A stretch of 64,000 nt of DNA from Flavimaricola sp. Lineage in GTDB: Bacteria; Pseudomonadota; Alphaproteobacteria; Rhodobacterales; Rhodobacteraceae. The stretch lies in assembly GCA_029255105.1 (NCBI GenBank), contig JAQWWH010000090.1, positions 1 through 64,000 of the forward strand. Reading direction: 5' to 3'. Below, piece after piece: positions 7,210-16,339 of the stretch; the stretch's first letter is position 1; the number at the start of each line of letters is the position of its first letter. The notes below the pieces were generated by a model, which saw only the letters and a program-made list of their open reading frames with translations, was not told where the DNA came from and made no database searches. A program made the translations under genes and the position numbers.

Positions 7210-8631
7210 ATGAAATATGACAGATTTATCAAGGCGGCGTTGGCTGGCCTGACTTTGGCGTTTGCTTCGGCACCCGTCAGTGTGCATGGGGAAACGCTGA
7301 GCATTCTGCGTGGAGCGCCATCATCAGCGCTTCAGGTCCCCATGAACCGGGCCGTGGTCGTCGAAAGTGACGTTCCATTCGCAGAGCTTTCGATCGCAAA
7401 CCCGGGCATCGCGGACATCTCGTCGCTGTCCGACCGCACCATCTATGTGCTGGGCAAAGAGCCGGGGCGCACCACACTGACGATCCTTGGCGCCGATGGC
7501 AGCCTGATCACCAATGTCGAAGTGCACGTCACCCCCGACATCGCAGAATTCAAAGAGCGGCTTGAGCAGATCCTGCCCGGAGAGCCGATCGAAGTTAGAA
7601 CGGCCAACAGCGGCATCGTTCTTTCAGGCACGGTAAGTTCGATAGCCAAGCTGGACCGGGCTCTTGAACTCGCTCAGCGCTATGCGCCGGACCGTGTTTC
7701 GAACCTGATGACCGTCGGGGGCACACAGCAAGTCATGCTGAGGGTCCAGTTTGCCGAAATGCAGCGGTCCGTCAGCCAGTCGCTTTCATCCTCTCTGGCC
7801 CTTGGTGGTGTCGGTCTGGGCGGCGATCTTGGCGTGAGCACAGGCACGAACACGCTTAACACATCTGGCGCCATCGCAAACGCCTTCACCGGAAACGTGC
7901 CCAGCACCAGCCAGAACAACGGCGCAATGCTACTTGGCTTCAACGCCGGTGGGATAGAGGTTGGCATCCTGCTTGAGGCGTTGGAATCGCGCGGCATGGT
8001 CCGCACTCTTGCCGAACCTAACCTTACCGCCCTGAGCGGTCAGGAGGCCCGGTTCCTCGCCGGTGGCGAATATCCCGTTCCGGTCAGCCAAGACAGCGGC
8101 ACGATCACGATCGAATACAAGCCTTTTGGTGTTGAACTGAACTTTGTGCCCCGTGTCGTTGACGGTGACCTGATCAACCTTGAGATCGAAGCCGCGGTGT
8201 CGTCGATCGACCCCTCCAACGGCATCACGCAGGGTAACTTTACAGTCGACGCGTTCCGTCGCCGCGAAACCTCGACCACGGTCGAGATGCGCGATGGCGA
8301 AAGCTTTGCGATTGCAGGCCTTTTGCAGGACGACTTCCGCGATCTGGCAGGCCAAGTGCCATGGCTGGGCGATATCCCTGTCCTTGGCGCATTGTTCCGC
8401 AGCGCGGACTATGCCAGGCAGCAGACCGAACTGGTCATTATCGTCACACCGCACCTTGTCACGCCGACACGCGGAGAGGTCTACGCCCTGCCGACCGACC
8501 GGGTCCGGCCGCCAAGCGAAGCCGATCTGTTCCTGTTCGGCCGTGTTGCCAACGATGGCCCCACCACCGGTGGTGCTGGGGAAGTGGCGCGGCAGGACTT
8601 TAGCGGGTCCTACGGCTACGTGCTTGATTAA
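7210..8631 (+). CDS. cpaC: Tad/Flp pilus secretin CpaC/RcpA
   Basis: A 473-aa outer-membrane secretin channel for the Flp fibre. ATG 7210 was chosen over a GTG at 7189 because GGAGAGG sits 8 bp upstream and a signal peptide starts there ('MKYDRFIKAALAGLTLAFA', cleavage near residue 27). The N-terminal domain includes 'VPFAELSIANPGIADISSLSDRTIYVLGKEPGRT' features typical of CpaC, and a BON-like region with 'VLSGTVSS' follows. The secretin domain covers roughly residues 240-435: 'VRTLAEPNLTALSGQEA', 'LAGGEYPVPV', 'GVELNFVPRVV', 'IAGLLQ', 'PWLGDIPVLGALFRS' and 'ELVIIVTPHLV'. It heads a two-gene block with the lipoprotein that follows by 15 bp. Confidence 0.95.
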   Translation: MKYDRFIKAALAGLTLAFASAPVSVHGETLSILRGAPSSALQVPMNRAVVVESDVPFAELSIANPGIADISSLSDRTIYVLGKEPGRTTLTILGADGSLITNVEVHVTPDIAEFKERLEQILPGEPIEVRTANSGIVLSGTVSSIAKLDRALELAQRYAPDRVSNLMTVGGTQQVMLRVQFAEMQRSVSQSLSSSLALGGVGLGGDLGVSTGTNTLNTSGAIANAFTGNVPSTSQNNGAMLLGFNAGGIEVGILLEALESRGMVRTLAEPNLTALSGQEARFLAGGEYPVPVSQDSGTITIEYKPFGVELNFVPRVVDGDLINLEIEAAVSSIDPSNGITQGNFTVDAFRRRETSTTVEMRDGESFAIAGLLQDDFRDLAGQVPWLGDIPVLGALFRSADYARQQTELVIIVTPHLVTPTRGEVYALPTDRVRPPSEADLFLFGRVANDGPTTGGAGEVARQDFSGSYGYVLD

Positions 8632-8646
8632 GGAGGGCGCAACGCG

Positions 8647-9300
8647 ATGAAACACCTTGTTCTAGGTCTGGCCGTGGCCGTGACACTCTCGGCGTGCAAC
8701 AACAGCGCGTTCTCCATCTCGGACCGCGAAGTCGGCATTGATGGCGATGCCGGAGCTTTCGGGACGGCCGTTAACCAGAACCTCGCGATCAACAGCGATA
8801 GCGAGGCATTCCGGATTGATCTGGCCCGAAGGTTCGCCGCAGAGGTTCCAACGACCGTGAACTTCGCGTTCAATTCGGCCGCATTGGACCAGCAGGCACA
8901 GTCGATCCTCGCCCGCCAGGCGGATTTCATCAGACAGTTCCCGGAAGTCCGGTTCCGCGTCTACGGCCACACCGACCTGGTCGGCTCCAACGCCTACAAT
9001 CAGGGCCTTGGCATGCGTCGCGCACAGGCCGTCGTCGCCTTCCTGTCCCGACAGGGCATCAGCCGGTCCCGGCTTGAGGCGGTCATATCACGCGGTGAGA
9101 CGCAGCCCCTGATCGTTACGGAAGGTCGCGAGCGAGCGAATAGGCGCACCGTGACCGAGGTTTCGGGTTTCGTCGAAGATACACCGGGCGAGTTGATCGG
9201 AAAGTATGCCGAGATCATCTTCCGTGACTACGTGGCCAGTGCCGCAATTGAGCCAACCATCGGTGGCATCACAGGCAGCGAGCTGGCAACCGGTCAGTAA
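8647..9300 (+). CDS. OmpA-domain lipoprotein of the Tad locus
   Basis: A 217-aa predicted outer-membrane lipoprotein: signal 'MKHLVLGLAVAVTLSAC' with the lipobox cysteine at C17. The OmpA-like peptidoglycan-binding region (about 75-180) contains 'VNFAFNSAALDQQAQSIL', 'VYGHTDLVGSNAYN' and 'RRAQAVVAFLSRQG', and a ~45-residue tail follows. AAGGAGGG gives a strong ribosome-binding site. It occupies the slot where CpaD, another outer-membrane lipoprotein, is found in classical cpa loci, so it may help seat the secretin on the wall. That role is inferred from position only. Confidence 0.87.
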   Translation: MKHLVLGLAVAVTLSACNNSAFSISDREVGIDGDAGAFGTAVNQNLAINSDSEAFRIDLARRFAAEVPTTVNFAFNSAALDQQAQSILARQADFIRQFPEVRFRVYGHTDLVGSNAYNQGLGMRRAQAVVAFLSRQGISRSRLEAVISRGETQPLIVTEGRERANRRTVTEVSGFVEDTPGELIGKYAEIIFRDYVASAAIEPTIGGITGSELATGQ

Positions 9301-9312
9301 GAATTATCAACG

Positions 9313-9348
9313 AAAAAAGGGCGTGCGACAGATTCGCGCGCCTTTTTT
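9313..9348 (+). terminator. Intrinsic terminator after the OmpA-like gene
   Basis: A6 run, stem GGCGTGCGA / TCGCGCGCC with one mismatched pair and a CAGAT loop, then T6 (9343-9348). The flanking A- and T-runs would allow bidirectional action. Confidence 0.85.
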
Positions 9349-9550
9349 GTTTTTCGCGTTTGCGATCAACAACAGGCGATCTTTCGACTGATCGTCGCAC
9401 GATACCAAACAATTACAGCTTTTCGGCCCCAATCTGGTCACGTTCATCGACGACCTTAGCGTCAATGGGACAGGTCCGGTCGCTCGCTTGAGTGGCTCGA
9501 GACTGCGGGGGAGATCCCTGTTCGCCCGAATGACGAAGGAATTTGATGTA

Positions 9551-10801
9551 ATGAGCACCAGTGCAGCACTTCAGCCTGAACCGCAGCCAATCGTGGCCTG
9601 CACCATCAGCCGTGATGTCCAGATCTTTGATCTTCTGATCGAAGATATGGAAGCGGCATTGGGCGAGAACTGGGGTGACCTGACGTTCAACGATGCAACG
9701 GCCTTCCTTGACCAGCCTGATGCGTCGCAGCTTGAATTCGTGGCCATTGCCCTGGACGCTGAGGACGAAAAGGATCTTTCCCTGATCCTCGAGATCATCG
9801 CGGCAGCAAAGGCCAACAAGATCAAGGTCATCCTGATTGCCGAGGACGTCAGCCCAAGCGCCCTGCACCAGCTGCTGCGCGAAGGGGGCGATGAATTCGT
9901 GCCTTACCCGCTGCCCGAAGGGGAATTGGCCGAAGCCATCAAGCGGGTGCAAACACCAGAGCCAGAGCCGGCGGTCTCAGCCGAGATGCGCAACACTCTC
10001 AAGCCCACAGGCGACCGCAACGGCGTTGTTATCCCGGTCTTTGGCATGGCTGGCGGCGTGGGCTCGACAACCTTTGCCGTGAACCTTGCCTGGGAACTGG
10101 CCAACATCGACAAAGAAGACCCACCGCGGGTCTGTCTTTTGGACTTTGACCTGCAGTTCGGCACGGTCTCTACCTATCTCGACCTGCCCCGCCGCGAGGC
10201 CGTTCTGGAACTGCTGTCCGATACCGAAGCAATGGACAGCGAAGCCTTCATGCAAGCGTTGTTGTCCTACAATCAAAAGCTTCACGTCCTGACCTCGCCG
10301 ACGGACATGATCCCTCTGGATTTGATCGGCCCGCCCGATATCGACCGGATCATTGAGATGGCGCGGGTCAACTTCGACTATGTCATCATCGACCTTCCTG
10401 CCACGATGATTGACTGGTCCGAGGCCGTTCTTAAGGCCGCGCACGTCTACTTTGCCATGCTCGAACTGGACATGCGGTCGGCACAGAATGCCCTCCGGCT
10501 CAAGCGGGCGCTGCAATCCGAAGACCTGCCGTTCGAGAAGCTGCGCTTTATCCTGAACCGGGCGCCGGGCTTTACCGACCTGAACGGCAAGAGCCGGGTG
10601 AAGCGTCTGGCCGAGTCCCTTGGCATTTCAATCGAGGTGCTTTTGCCTGACGGCGGTCGCCAGGTCAGTCAGAATGCTGACCACGGTGTTCCGATGTCCG
10701 ATGGCATCCCCAAGAACGCACTCCGCAAGGAAATCGCCAAGCTGGCGAAGTCGGTTCACGAGGTGAACCAATCCGATGCGGTCAAGGCAAAGAGGGCATA
10801 A
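9551..10801 (+). CDS. cpaE: CpaE/TadZ pilus-localisation ATPase-like protein
   Basis: A 416-aa protein from ATG 9551, which has 'GAAGGA' 10 bp upstream; longer forms from 9488 or 9530 lack one. It has a receiver-like N-terminal half (about 20-130) and a ParA/MinD-type domain from about residue 155. The nucleotide-binding loop reads 'VFGMAGGVGSTTFAVNLA', so the lysines of a canonical KGGxGKT box are replaced, as known for atypical TadZ proteins. 'VCLLDFDLQFGT' and 'FDYVIIDLPATM' are the other ParA-like motifs. CpaE/TadZ places the Tad machine at a cell pole. It starts the third block of the locus and ends 4 bp before cpaF. Confidence 0.94.
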   Translation: MSTSAALQPEPQPIVACTISRDVQIFDLLIEDMEAALGENWGDLTFNDATAFLDQPDASQLEFVAIALDAEDEKDLSLILEIIAAAKANKIKVILIAEDVSPSALHQLLREGGDEFVPYPLPEGELAEAIKRVQTPEPEPAVSAEMRNTLKPTGDRNGVVIPVFGMAGGVGSTTFAVNLAWELANIDKEDPPRVCLLDFDLQFGTVSTYLDLPRREAVLELLSDTEAMDSEAFMQALLSYNQKLHVLTSPTDMIPLDLIGPPDIDRIIEMARVNFDYVIIDLPATMIDWSEAVLKAAHVYFAMLELDMRSAQNALRLKRALQSEDLPFEKLRFILNRAPGFTDLNGKSRVKRLAESLGISIEVLLPDGGRQVSQNADHGVPMSDGIPKNALRKEIAKLAKSVHEVNQSDAVKAKRA

Positions 10802-10805
10802 CCAG

Positions 10806-12254
10806 ATGTTTTCAAAATTCAAGAAACCTGGCTCTCCCGCCCCAAAGCCTACAGAACGCCCAACCGCGACGGTAACACCGATCGCGGCTTCGGCGCATCA
10901 AGAGGCCCCGAAGAAGTCCCTGATGCAGGCAAATCGGGGCAAACCGGCCGAGGCCGCGCCGGTCGAAAAAGAGAAAAAGCGCAAGGAGCGCCTGTTCGAG
11001 ATCAAACTTGATCTGCACAAGGCGCTTCTGGACAACCTCAACCTTGCTGCCCTTGAAAAGGCGACGGAAGCTGACCTGCGCGCAGAAATCAACGCCATCG
11101 CCACCGAGACGCTCGAAGACATGGGCGTAGTTCTCAATCGCGAAGAGCGCCAGCACCTCAGCCAGGATCTTTACGACGAAGTTCGCGGCCTTGGTCCGTT
11201 GGAAACTCTGCTCAAGGACGATACGGTCAACGACATTCTGGTCAACGGCCCCCAGCAGATCTTTGTGGAACGATCCGGCAAACTTGAGCTGACTGACGTT
11301 ACCTTCAAGGACGAACGTCACCTGCTTCGGATCATCGACAAGATCGTGTCGGCTGTCGGCCGGCGCGTTGACGAATCCAACCCATACGTCGACGCCCGTC
11401 TTGGCGACGGCTCGCGGTTCAACGCGATGGTCAGTCCGATTGCCGTTGACGGGTCCCTTGTCTCGATCCGGAAATTCAAGAAGGACAAGCTGGCCATCGA
11501 CGATCTGGTCAAATACGGCGCCTTCACCGAAGAAATGGCCGCCTATTTGCAGGCCGCCGTCGCAACCCGCCTAAATGTCATCGTTTCTGGCGGTACAGGT
11601 TCAGGCAAGACGACGACGCTTAACGCGCTGTCGTCCTTTATCGACAACAACGAACGCATCCTGACAATCGAGGATACGGCCGAACTTCAACTTCAGCAGA
11701 CCCACGTTGGCCGTATGGAAAGCCGCCCCCCCAACGTTGAGGGCAAAGGCGCCGTGACCCAGCGCGACTGTCTGCGAAACGCGCTTCGGATGCGACCGGA
11801 CCGGATCATCGTCGGGGAAACCCGCGGCGAGGAAGTCATCGACATGCTTCAGGCCATGAACACCGGCCACGACGGATCAATGACCACGATCCACGCCAAC
11901 TCTGCCCGCGACGGGGTAAGCCGTCTGGAGAACATGATCGCGATGGCCGGGATCGAAATGCCAATTAAGGCGGTCCGTTCCCAGATCGCTTCGGCTGTGA
12001 ACCTGATCGTTCAGGCAAGCCGCCTCCAAGACGGTTCGCGCCGGATGGTGTCCATCACCGAGATCACCGGCATGGAAGGCGAAGTCATCTCGATGCAAGA
12101 GGTGTTCCGCTACCAGCGCGTCGGACTGACGCCCGACAACAAGATTATCGGCCACTTCACGGCCACCGGAGTGCGTTCGCACTTCTCCGACCGCTTCCGC
12201 TTGTGGGGCTACGATCTGCCTGCCTCGATCTTTGAACCCTTCGCTGCGGAGTAA
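10806..12254 (+). CDS. cpaF: Tad pilus assembly ATPase CpaF/TadA
   Basis: A 482-aa cytoplasmic hexameric secretion ATPase of the VirB11/GspE superfamily that powers Flp assembly. The start is ATG 10806, 4 bp after cpaE; the frame extends upstream only through cpaE. Residues 1-60 are a low-complexity Pro/Ala/Lys linker. Walker A '[13 protein letters not shown]' is at about 259-271, the Asp box region contains '[13 protein letters not shown]', Walker B is '[12 protein letters not shown]' at about 331, and the His box '[13 protein letters not shown]' follows. '[24 protein letters not shown]' features mark the N-terminal domain. TadB and TadC follow directly, as in all Tad operons. Confidence 0.97.
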   Translation: MFSKFKKPGSPAPKPTERPTATVTPIAASAHQEAPKKSLMQANRGKPAEAAPVEKEKKRKERLFEIKLDLHKALLDNLNLAALEKATEADLRAEINAIATETLEDMGVVLNREERQHLSQDLYDEVRGLGPLETLLKDDTVNDILVNGPQQIFVERSGKLELTDVTFKDERHLLRIIDKIVSAVGRRVDESNPYVDARLGDGSRFNAMVSPIAVDGSLVSIRKFKKDKLAIDDLVKYGAFTEEMAAYLQAAVATRLNVIVSGGTGSGKTTTLNALSSFIDNNERILTIEDTAELQLQQTHVGRMESRPPNVEGKGAVTQRDCLRNALRMRPDRIIVGETRGEEVIDMLQAMNTGHDGSMTTIHANSARDGVSRLENMIAMAGIEMPIKAVRSQIASAVNLIVQASRLQDGSRRMVSITEITGMEGEVISMQEVFRYQRVGLTPDNKIIGHFTATGVRSHFSDRFRLWGYDLPASIFEPFAAE

Positions 12255-12259
12255 GCACA

Positions 12260-13228
12260 ATGGTCATCTCAGCCGAACCAATTATCTACGGCTTGATCTT
12301 TATCGCCGTTCTTGTGCTTGTCGAAGGCATCTATCTGACCGTCTTTGGCAAATCGATCAGCCTCAACAGCCGGGTCAATCGCCGGTTGGAACTGCTGGAC
12401 AAGGGTGGCAACCGCGAACAGGTGCTTGAACAACTCCGCAAGGAGATGACGCAACACATGAAGTCGCGCAGCATCCCGCTGTATTCGATCCTGGCGAACA
12501 AGGCTCAGAAGGCGAACATTGCCTTTACGCCCAAGCAGCTGATCATGATCATGGGTGTCCTGTCCTTCGTCGCATTCATTGGCCTGTCGGTCGGCACTGA
12601 AACCGACGTTTCGGTCCGCCTTGTGGTGTCGATCCTCATGGGCGTCGGTGGCGTCTACCTATGGGTCAACAACAAGGCCAAGACACGCACCGGCCTTATC
12701 GAAGAACAGTTGCCCGACGCAGTCGAACTGATGGTCCGGTCCTTGCGGGTCGGCCACCCATTTTCGTCGGCGATCGGCATCGTTGCCAAAGAGGTCCCTG
12801 ATCCGCTTGGCTCCGAGATGGGCGTCATCGCCGATGAGGCGGCCTATGGTCGGGACATGGGCGAAAGCCTCAAGGCAATGGCAGAGCGCATGGATATGCA
12901 GGATTTGCGTTTCCTTGCCGTAGCCGTGACGATCCAGCAAACCGCAGGTGGCAACCTGGCCGAAATCCTCGACGGTCTGGCCAAGGTGATCCGCGCCCGC
13001 TTCAAGCTGTTCCGCCGGGTCAAGGCGATCACCGCCGAAGCAAAGTGGTCGGGCATGTTCCTGTCGATGTTCCCTCTGGTCGCCCTGGTCGCGATCAACG
13101 TGATCGAGCCGAACTATTATGACGATGTGAAAGAGACGGCCGTCTTCATCCCCGCATGTCTGGTTGTGGCGGCCTTCCTGGTGGTCAACATCTTCGTCAT
13201 GCGCTCCCTCGTCGATATCAAGGTCTGA
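12260..13228 (+). CDS. tadB: Tad inner-membrane platform protein TadB
   Basis: A 322-aa type II secretion F-domain membrane protein, 5 bp after cpaF. It has an N-terminal membrane segment (about 7-28), a paired segment (about 92-135), the cytoplasmic T2SSF domain (about 150-275: 'LPDAVELMVRSLRVGHPF', 'MDMQDLRFLAVAVTIQQTAGGNLAEIL') and two C-terminal helices ending 'FLVVNIFVMRSLVDIKV'. With TadC it forms the inner-membrane base on which CpaF acts. Length and order match the family. Confidence 0.95.
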   Translation: MVISAEPIIYGLIFIAVLVLVEGIYLTVFGKSISLNSRVNRRLELLDKGGNREQVLEQLRKEMTQHMKSRSIPLYSILANKAQKANIAFTPKQLIMIMGVLSFVAFIGLSVGTETDVSVRLVVSILMGVGGVYLWVNNKAKTRTGLIEEQLPDAVELMVRSLRVGHPFSSAIGIVAKEVPDPLGSEMGVIADEAAYGRDMGESLKAMAERMDMQDLRFLAVAVTIQQTAGGNLAEILDGLAKVIRARFKLFRRVKAITAEAKWSGMFLSMFPLVALVAINVIEPNYYDDVKETAVFIPACLVVAAFLVVNIFVMRSLVDIKV

Positions 13229-13237
13229 GGACTGATT

Positions 13238-14221
13238 ATGGATTTCATGACCAACATAGAGACGATGCTCATCGACCTTTTGGGGCCATTCGGTCCGCTG
13301 ATCGTGGTTGGCATGCTTGGGCTGCTCCTTGTCGGTTTGACACTGCCCGTGCTGATGCGCAAGCAGGCCGACCCGCTGGACAAACTGCACAACACAACGC
13401 GGGAACCGACAGTCGCGAACCCCAAGTCCGAAAGGCTGCGGACGTCTTCGGGCAAGGACAAGCTGGAGAAATACTCCAACTTCCTGGAACCACAGGACGA
13501 GGCCGAGTATTCCGCCGTCCGCCTGAAACTCTTGCAAGCCGGCTACCGGACCAAGAACGCCGTCCGCATCTTTCACTTCATGCAGTTCGCTCTTGGTACT
13601 GCATTTCTGCTCGCCGGGGTGACATATGTCATCTACTGGTCGGCAACGGGAGATCCGACACCGACCCAATTGGTCCTTTATTCTATGGGACCGGGCGGTG
13701 CAGGATACATGCTGCCCAAGTACTGGGTGACCCGCCGTCAGGCGATGCGGCAAGAAGCGATCGTCAACGGTTTTCCCGACAGCCTCGACATGATGCTCGT
13801 CTGCGTAGAAGCCGGACAATCGCTGGACCAATCCATTATCCGGGTCTCGCAAGAGCTTCGGGCGGGTTTTCCGGAATTGGCCGAAGAGTATGAGTTGGTT
13901 AGCTACGAGATGAAGGCCGGCAAGGACAAAACCTCGGTTCTGCGCGACATGTCCGAAAGATGCGGCGTGACCGACGTGGCCAGCTTTGTCACCGTGCTGA
14001 TCCAGTCACAGCAATTCGGTACGTCCATTGCCGAAGCCCTTCGGGTCTATGCCTCGGAAATGCGGGACAAGCGTGTCATGCGTGCCGAAGAAAAGGCGAA
14101 CAAGCTGCCAACAAAGATGACTTTGGCCACCATGATGTTGACGGTGCCCCCGCTTCTCATCATTCTGATCGGGCCGTCAATTTTCGAAATTTCAACTGTG
14201 CTTGGAGGCGGCGTTCCATAG
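13238..14221 (+). CDS. tadC: Tad inner-membrane platform protein TadC
   Basis: A 327-aa paralogue of TadB, 9 bp downstream. Membrane helices are at about 20-40, 115-155 and the C-terminus ('MTLATMMLTVPPLLIILIG'). The T2SSF domain lies at about 165-290, with 'FPDSLDMMLVCVEAGQSLDQ' and 'TVLIQSQQFGTSIAEALRVYASEMRDKR' features. It completes the platform of the Tad secretion system. The last codons run 23 bp short of the TPR lipoprotein gene. Confidence 0.95.
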   Translation: MDFMTNIETMLIDLLGPFGPLIVVGMLGLLLVGLTLPVLMRKQADPLDKLHNTTREPTVANPKSERLRTSSGKDKLEKYSNFLEPQDEAEYSAVRLKLLQAGYRTKNAVRIFHFMQFALGTAFLLAGVTYVIYWSATGDPTPTQLVLYSMGPGGAGYMLPKYWVTRRQAMRQEAIVNGFPDSLDMMLVCVEAGQSLDQSIIRVSQELRAGFPELAEEYELVSYEMKAGKDKTSVLRDMSERCGVTDVASFVTVLIQSQQFGTSIAEALRVYASEMRDKRVMRAEEKANKLPTKMTLATMMLTVPPLLIILIGPSIFEISTVLGGGVP

Positions 14222-14244
14222 GCCAAACCCGGCCGTGAGGGGCA

Positions 14245-14808
14245 ATGCGACCAATCAAAAGCTTTGTGCTTATCAGCCTTACCGTCCTGGCCGCCTGTTC
14301 TTCGGGCGGCCTTGGCGATTCAGCCGATGGCGTCTACGCCCCCGGCATTGCCCGCAATGGTCAGGAGGTTGATCCCCTGGTCGTCGGCCACAGGCTGATG
14401 GCGGCCGGCGAATTCGAACTTGCTCTTGAGGCCTATACCCGCGCTGCAGGCCAGCAGGGTTTGAACGTCGATACCCTGTCGGCCCTCGGGTCGGCCAATC
14501 TGCAACTCGGCCGTCTTGGTCAGGCAGAACAATTCCTCCGCCGCGCCGTACAGGAAGAAGGCGATTTCCCCGCCGCCTGGAACAATCTGGGCGTCATCCT
14601 GATGGAACGTGGCAAGATTGCCGAAGCCGCCGAAACATTCCGTCGCGCATATGCCACGGACAGCGGCAATAGCGACGAGATTCGCGACAACCTGCGCTTG
14701 GCGCTCGCAAAACTGGAAAATCCGGGCTACGTTGGAACCCAAGAGAACGAAGAGTTCCAGTTGGTCTACGGGGAAGATGTGAATTTCATCCCTTTTGAAC
14801 CACTTTGA
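14245..14808 (+). CDS. tadD: TadD-like TPR lipoprotein
   Basis: A 187-aa predicted lipoprotein with signal 'MRPIKSFVLISLTVLAAC' (lipobox cysteine C18). At least three tetratricopeptide repeats span about 50-160: 'AGEFELALEAYTRAAGQQ', 'LGSANLQLGRLGQAEQFLRRA', 'WNNLGVILMERGKIAEAAETF'. TadD is a pilotin-like factor that helps the secretin reach or assemble in the outer membrane. The ATG lies behind GAGGGG. Its 3' end lies 31 bp before the next TPR gene. Confidence 0.9.
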   Translation: MRPIKSFVLISLTVLAACSSGGLGDSADGVYAPGIARNGQEVDPLVVGHRLMAAGEFELALEAYTRAAGQQGLNVDTLSALGSANLQLGRLGQAEQFLRRAVQEEGDFPAAWNNLGVILMERGKIAEAAETFRRAYATDSGNSDEIRDNLRLALAKLENPGYVGTQENEEFQLVYGEDVNFIPFEPL

Positions 14809-14839
14809 GAGGCAAGAGCAGGCAAAGGACGCAGGCAAC

Positions 14840-15694
14840 ATGCGCCAAAAGGTTTGGAGTATTCTTCCGGTCGTGGGGCTGATAGCCCTCGCGGCCTGTG
14901 ATCAATCAAGCGACGCAGAGGTCAACCGTGTCCTCCAGGACGTCAACGTGATTGATGAGAGCAATCTCAATGACATGATGCTGACGGTCGCCGACCCGAA
15001 CGAGGCCGTCACCTATTTCCAGCGCACCCTGGCAAGCAATCCCGAACGGATCGATCTGCAACGCGGCCTTGCCTCGTCGTTCATCCGGGCCGGACGCAAT
15101 GTTGAGGCCGTACCTGCATGGCAGGCCGTCGTCGCAAATCCGCAGGCTGTGACGGACGATGGGGTCGAACTGGCTGACGCCCTGATCCGCAACAATCGCT
15201 GGGCCGAGGCCGAAGCCGTCCTGGACGGCATCCCCCCCACCCACGAGACGTTCAAACGCTACCGCCTTGAGGCGATGGTTGCCGACAGCAACGAAGAGTG
15301 GGATCGCGCGGACAGCTTTTACGAGATTGCCGTTGGTCTGACGACTACCCCAGCCGGGGCCCTCAACAATTGGGGCTTTTCCAAGCTAAGCCGTGGCGCC
15401 TATCGCGATGCAGAGCGGCTTTTCACCGAAGCCTTGCGGCATGAGCCCGGCTTGTTCACCGCCAAGAACAACCTTGTTCTGGCCCGTGGCGCGCAGCGCA
15501 ACTACGATCTGCCCGTCATCGCCATGACCCAGATCGAACGGGCGCAACTGCTGTACACACTAGCCCTGACCGCGATCAAACAGAACGATCTGACGATCGG
15601 CAAAGGACTGCTGCAAGAGGCGATCGACACCCATCCGCAACACTTCGAAGAGGCCGTCCGCGCCCTTCGGGCGCTGGAAGACAACAGGGCCTGA
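14840..15694 (+). CDS. Second TPR lipoprotein of the Tad locus
   Basis: A 284-aa protein from ATG 14840; a longer frame from 14795 overlaps tadD and lacks a signal sequence. Signal 'MRQKVWSILPVVGLIALAAC' ends at a lipobox cysteine (C20). The body is built of TPR-like helices: 'AVTYFQRTLASNPERIDLQRGLA', 'WDRADSFYEIAVGLTTTPAGALNNWGFSKLSRG' and 'YRDAERLFTEALRHEPGLFTAKNNLVLA' are TPR consensus stretches. Roseobacter Tad loci often carry two such genes after tadC. It is probably periplasmic and works with TadD, but no specific role can be assigned. Confidence 0.85.
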   Translation: MRQKVWSILPVVGLIALAACDQSSDAEVNRVLQDVNVIDESNLNDMMLTVADPNEAVTYFQRTLASNPERIDLQRGLASSFIRAGRNVEAVPAWQAVVANPQAVTDDGVELADALIRNNRWAEAEAVLDGIPPTHETFKRYRLEAMVADSNEEWDRADSFYEIAVGLTTTPAGALNNWGFSKLSRGAYRDAERLFTEALRHEPGLFTAKNNLVLARGAQRNYDLPVIAMTQIERAQLLYTLALTAIKQNDLTIGKGLLQEAIDTHPQHFEEAVRALRALEDNRA

Positions 15695-15701
15695 CGCAAA
15701 G

Positions 15702-16190
15702 ATGGTGACCACCGCTTCGGCGGCGGCCTGGTTCTTGCCCGCCGTCCTGCCCATATGTCTTTTCGTTGCATGGTCCGACCTTCGGGCCATGATCATCCCG
15801 AACAAGGCCGTCATGGCGCTTGTCGTCGCCTTTGCGATCCTCGGGTTTCTTGCCCTGCCCCTGACCGAATATCTTTGGCGCTGGTCGCATCTGGTGGTCA
15901 TGCTTGTCATTGGGATGGTCCTGAACGCCGGGCGGGTCATGGGTGCAGGAGACGCCAAGTTCATCGCAGCCGCGGCCCCCTTTGTCGCCCTTGGCGACCT
16001 GACAGCGGTGGCGATGCTTCTCGCGGTCTGCCTTGTCGTCGGCCTTGCCCTTCACCGGCTGGCCAAGAATTCACCCATCCGCCGGTTTGTGCCGGACTGG
16101 AAAAGCTGGACCTCCGGGCGGCGCTTTCCCATGGGCTTTCCCTTGGCTACGACCCTGACCCTCTACCTGCTTCTGGCGTTGCGGGGCTGA
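15702..16190 (+). CDS. cpaA: Tad prepilin peptidase CpaA/TadV (A24A family)
   Basis: A 162-aa polytopic aspartic protease that removes the leader of Flp prepilins. The two catalytic aspartates are visible: D26 in 'AWSDLRAMIIPN' and D84 in 'VMGAGDAKFIAA', the latter matching the GxGD signature. About four or five membrane helices are predicted, and there is no methyltransferase domain, as usual for TadV. It starts 7 bp after the TPR gene. Its substrates are presumably the four prepilins at 4543-5687. Confidence 0.95.
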   Translation: MVTTASAAAWFLPAVLPICLFVAWSDLRAMIIPNKAVMALVVAFAILGFLALPLTEYLWRWSHLVVMLVIGMVLNAGRVMGAGDAKFIAAAAPFVALGDLTAVAMLLAVCLVVGLALHRLAKNSPIRRFVPDWKSWTSGRRFPMGFPLATTLTLYLLLALRG

Positions 16191-16339
16191 CAAGCCGGGC
16201 CAACCTATTGGTCTGACCTGCGCGAAACCGCCGCCAAAGGGCGCTGACCCTTCCATCAATTCGCCACAATCCGAAGGCCATTTAACACTGTATTTGCCGC
16301 TTGTTCGGCAGGTTTGCTGCGGCAAGAAGGATTTGCACG

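Noticed and set aside
12659-13852. Minus-strand open frame of about 397 codons across tadB and tadC
   Set aside because: Antisense shadow of two conserved Tad genes; no start signal and no recognisable protein.
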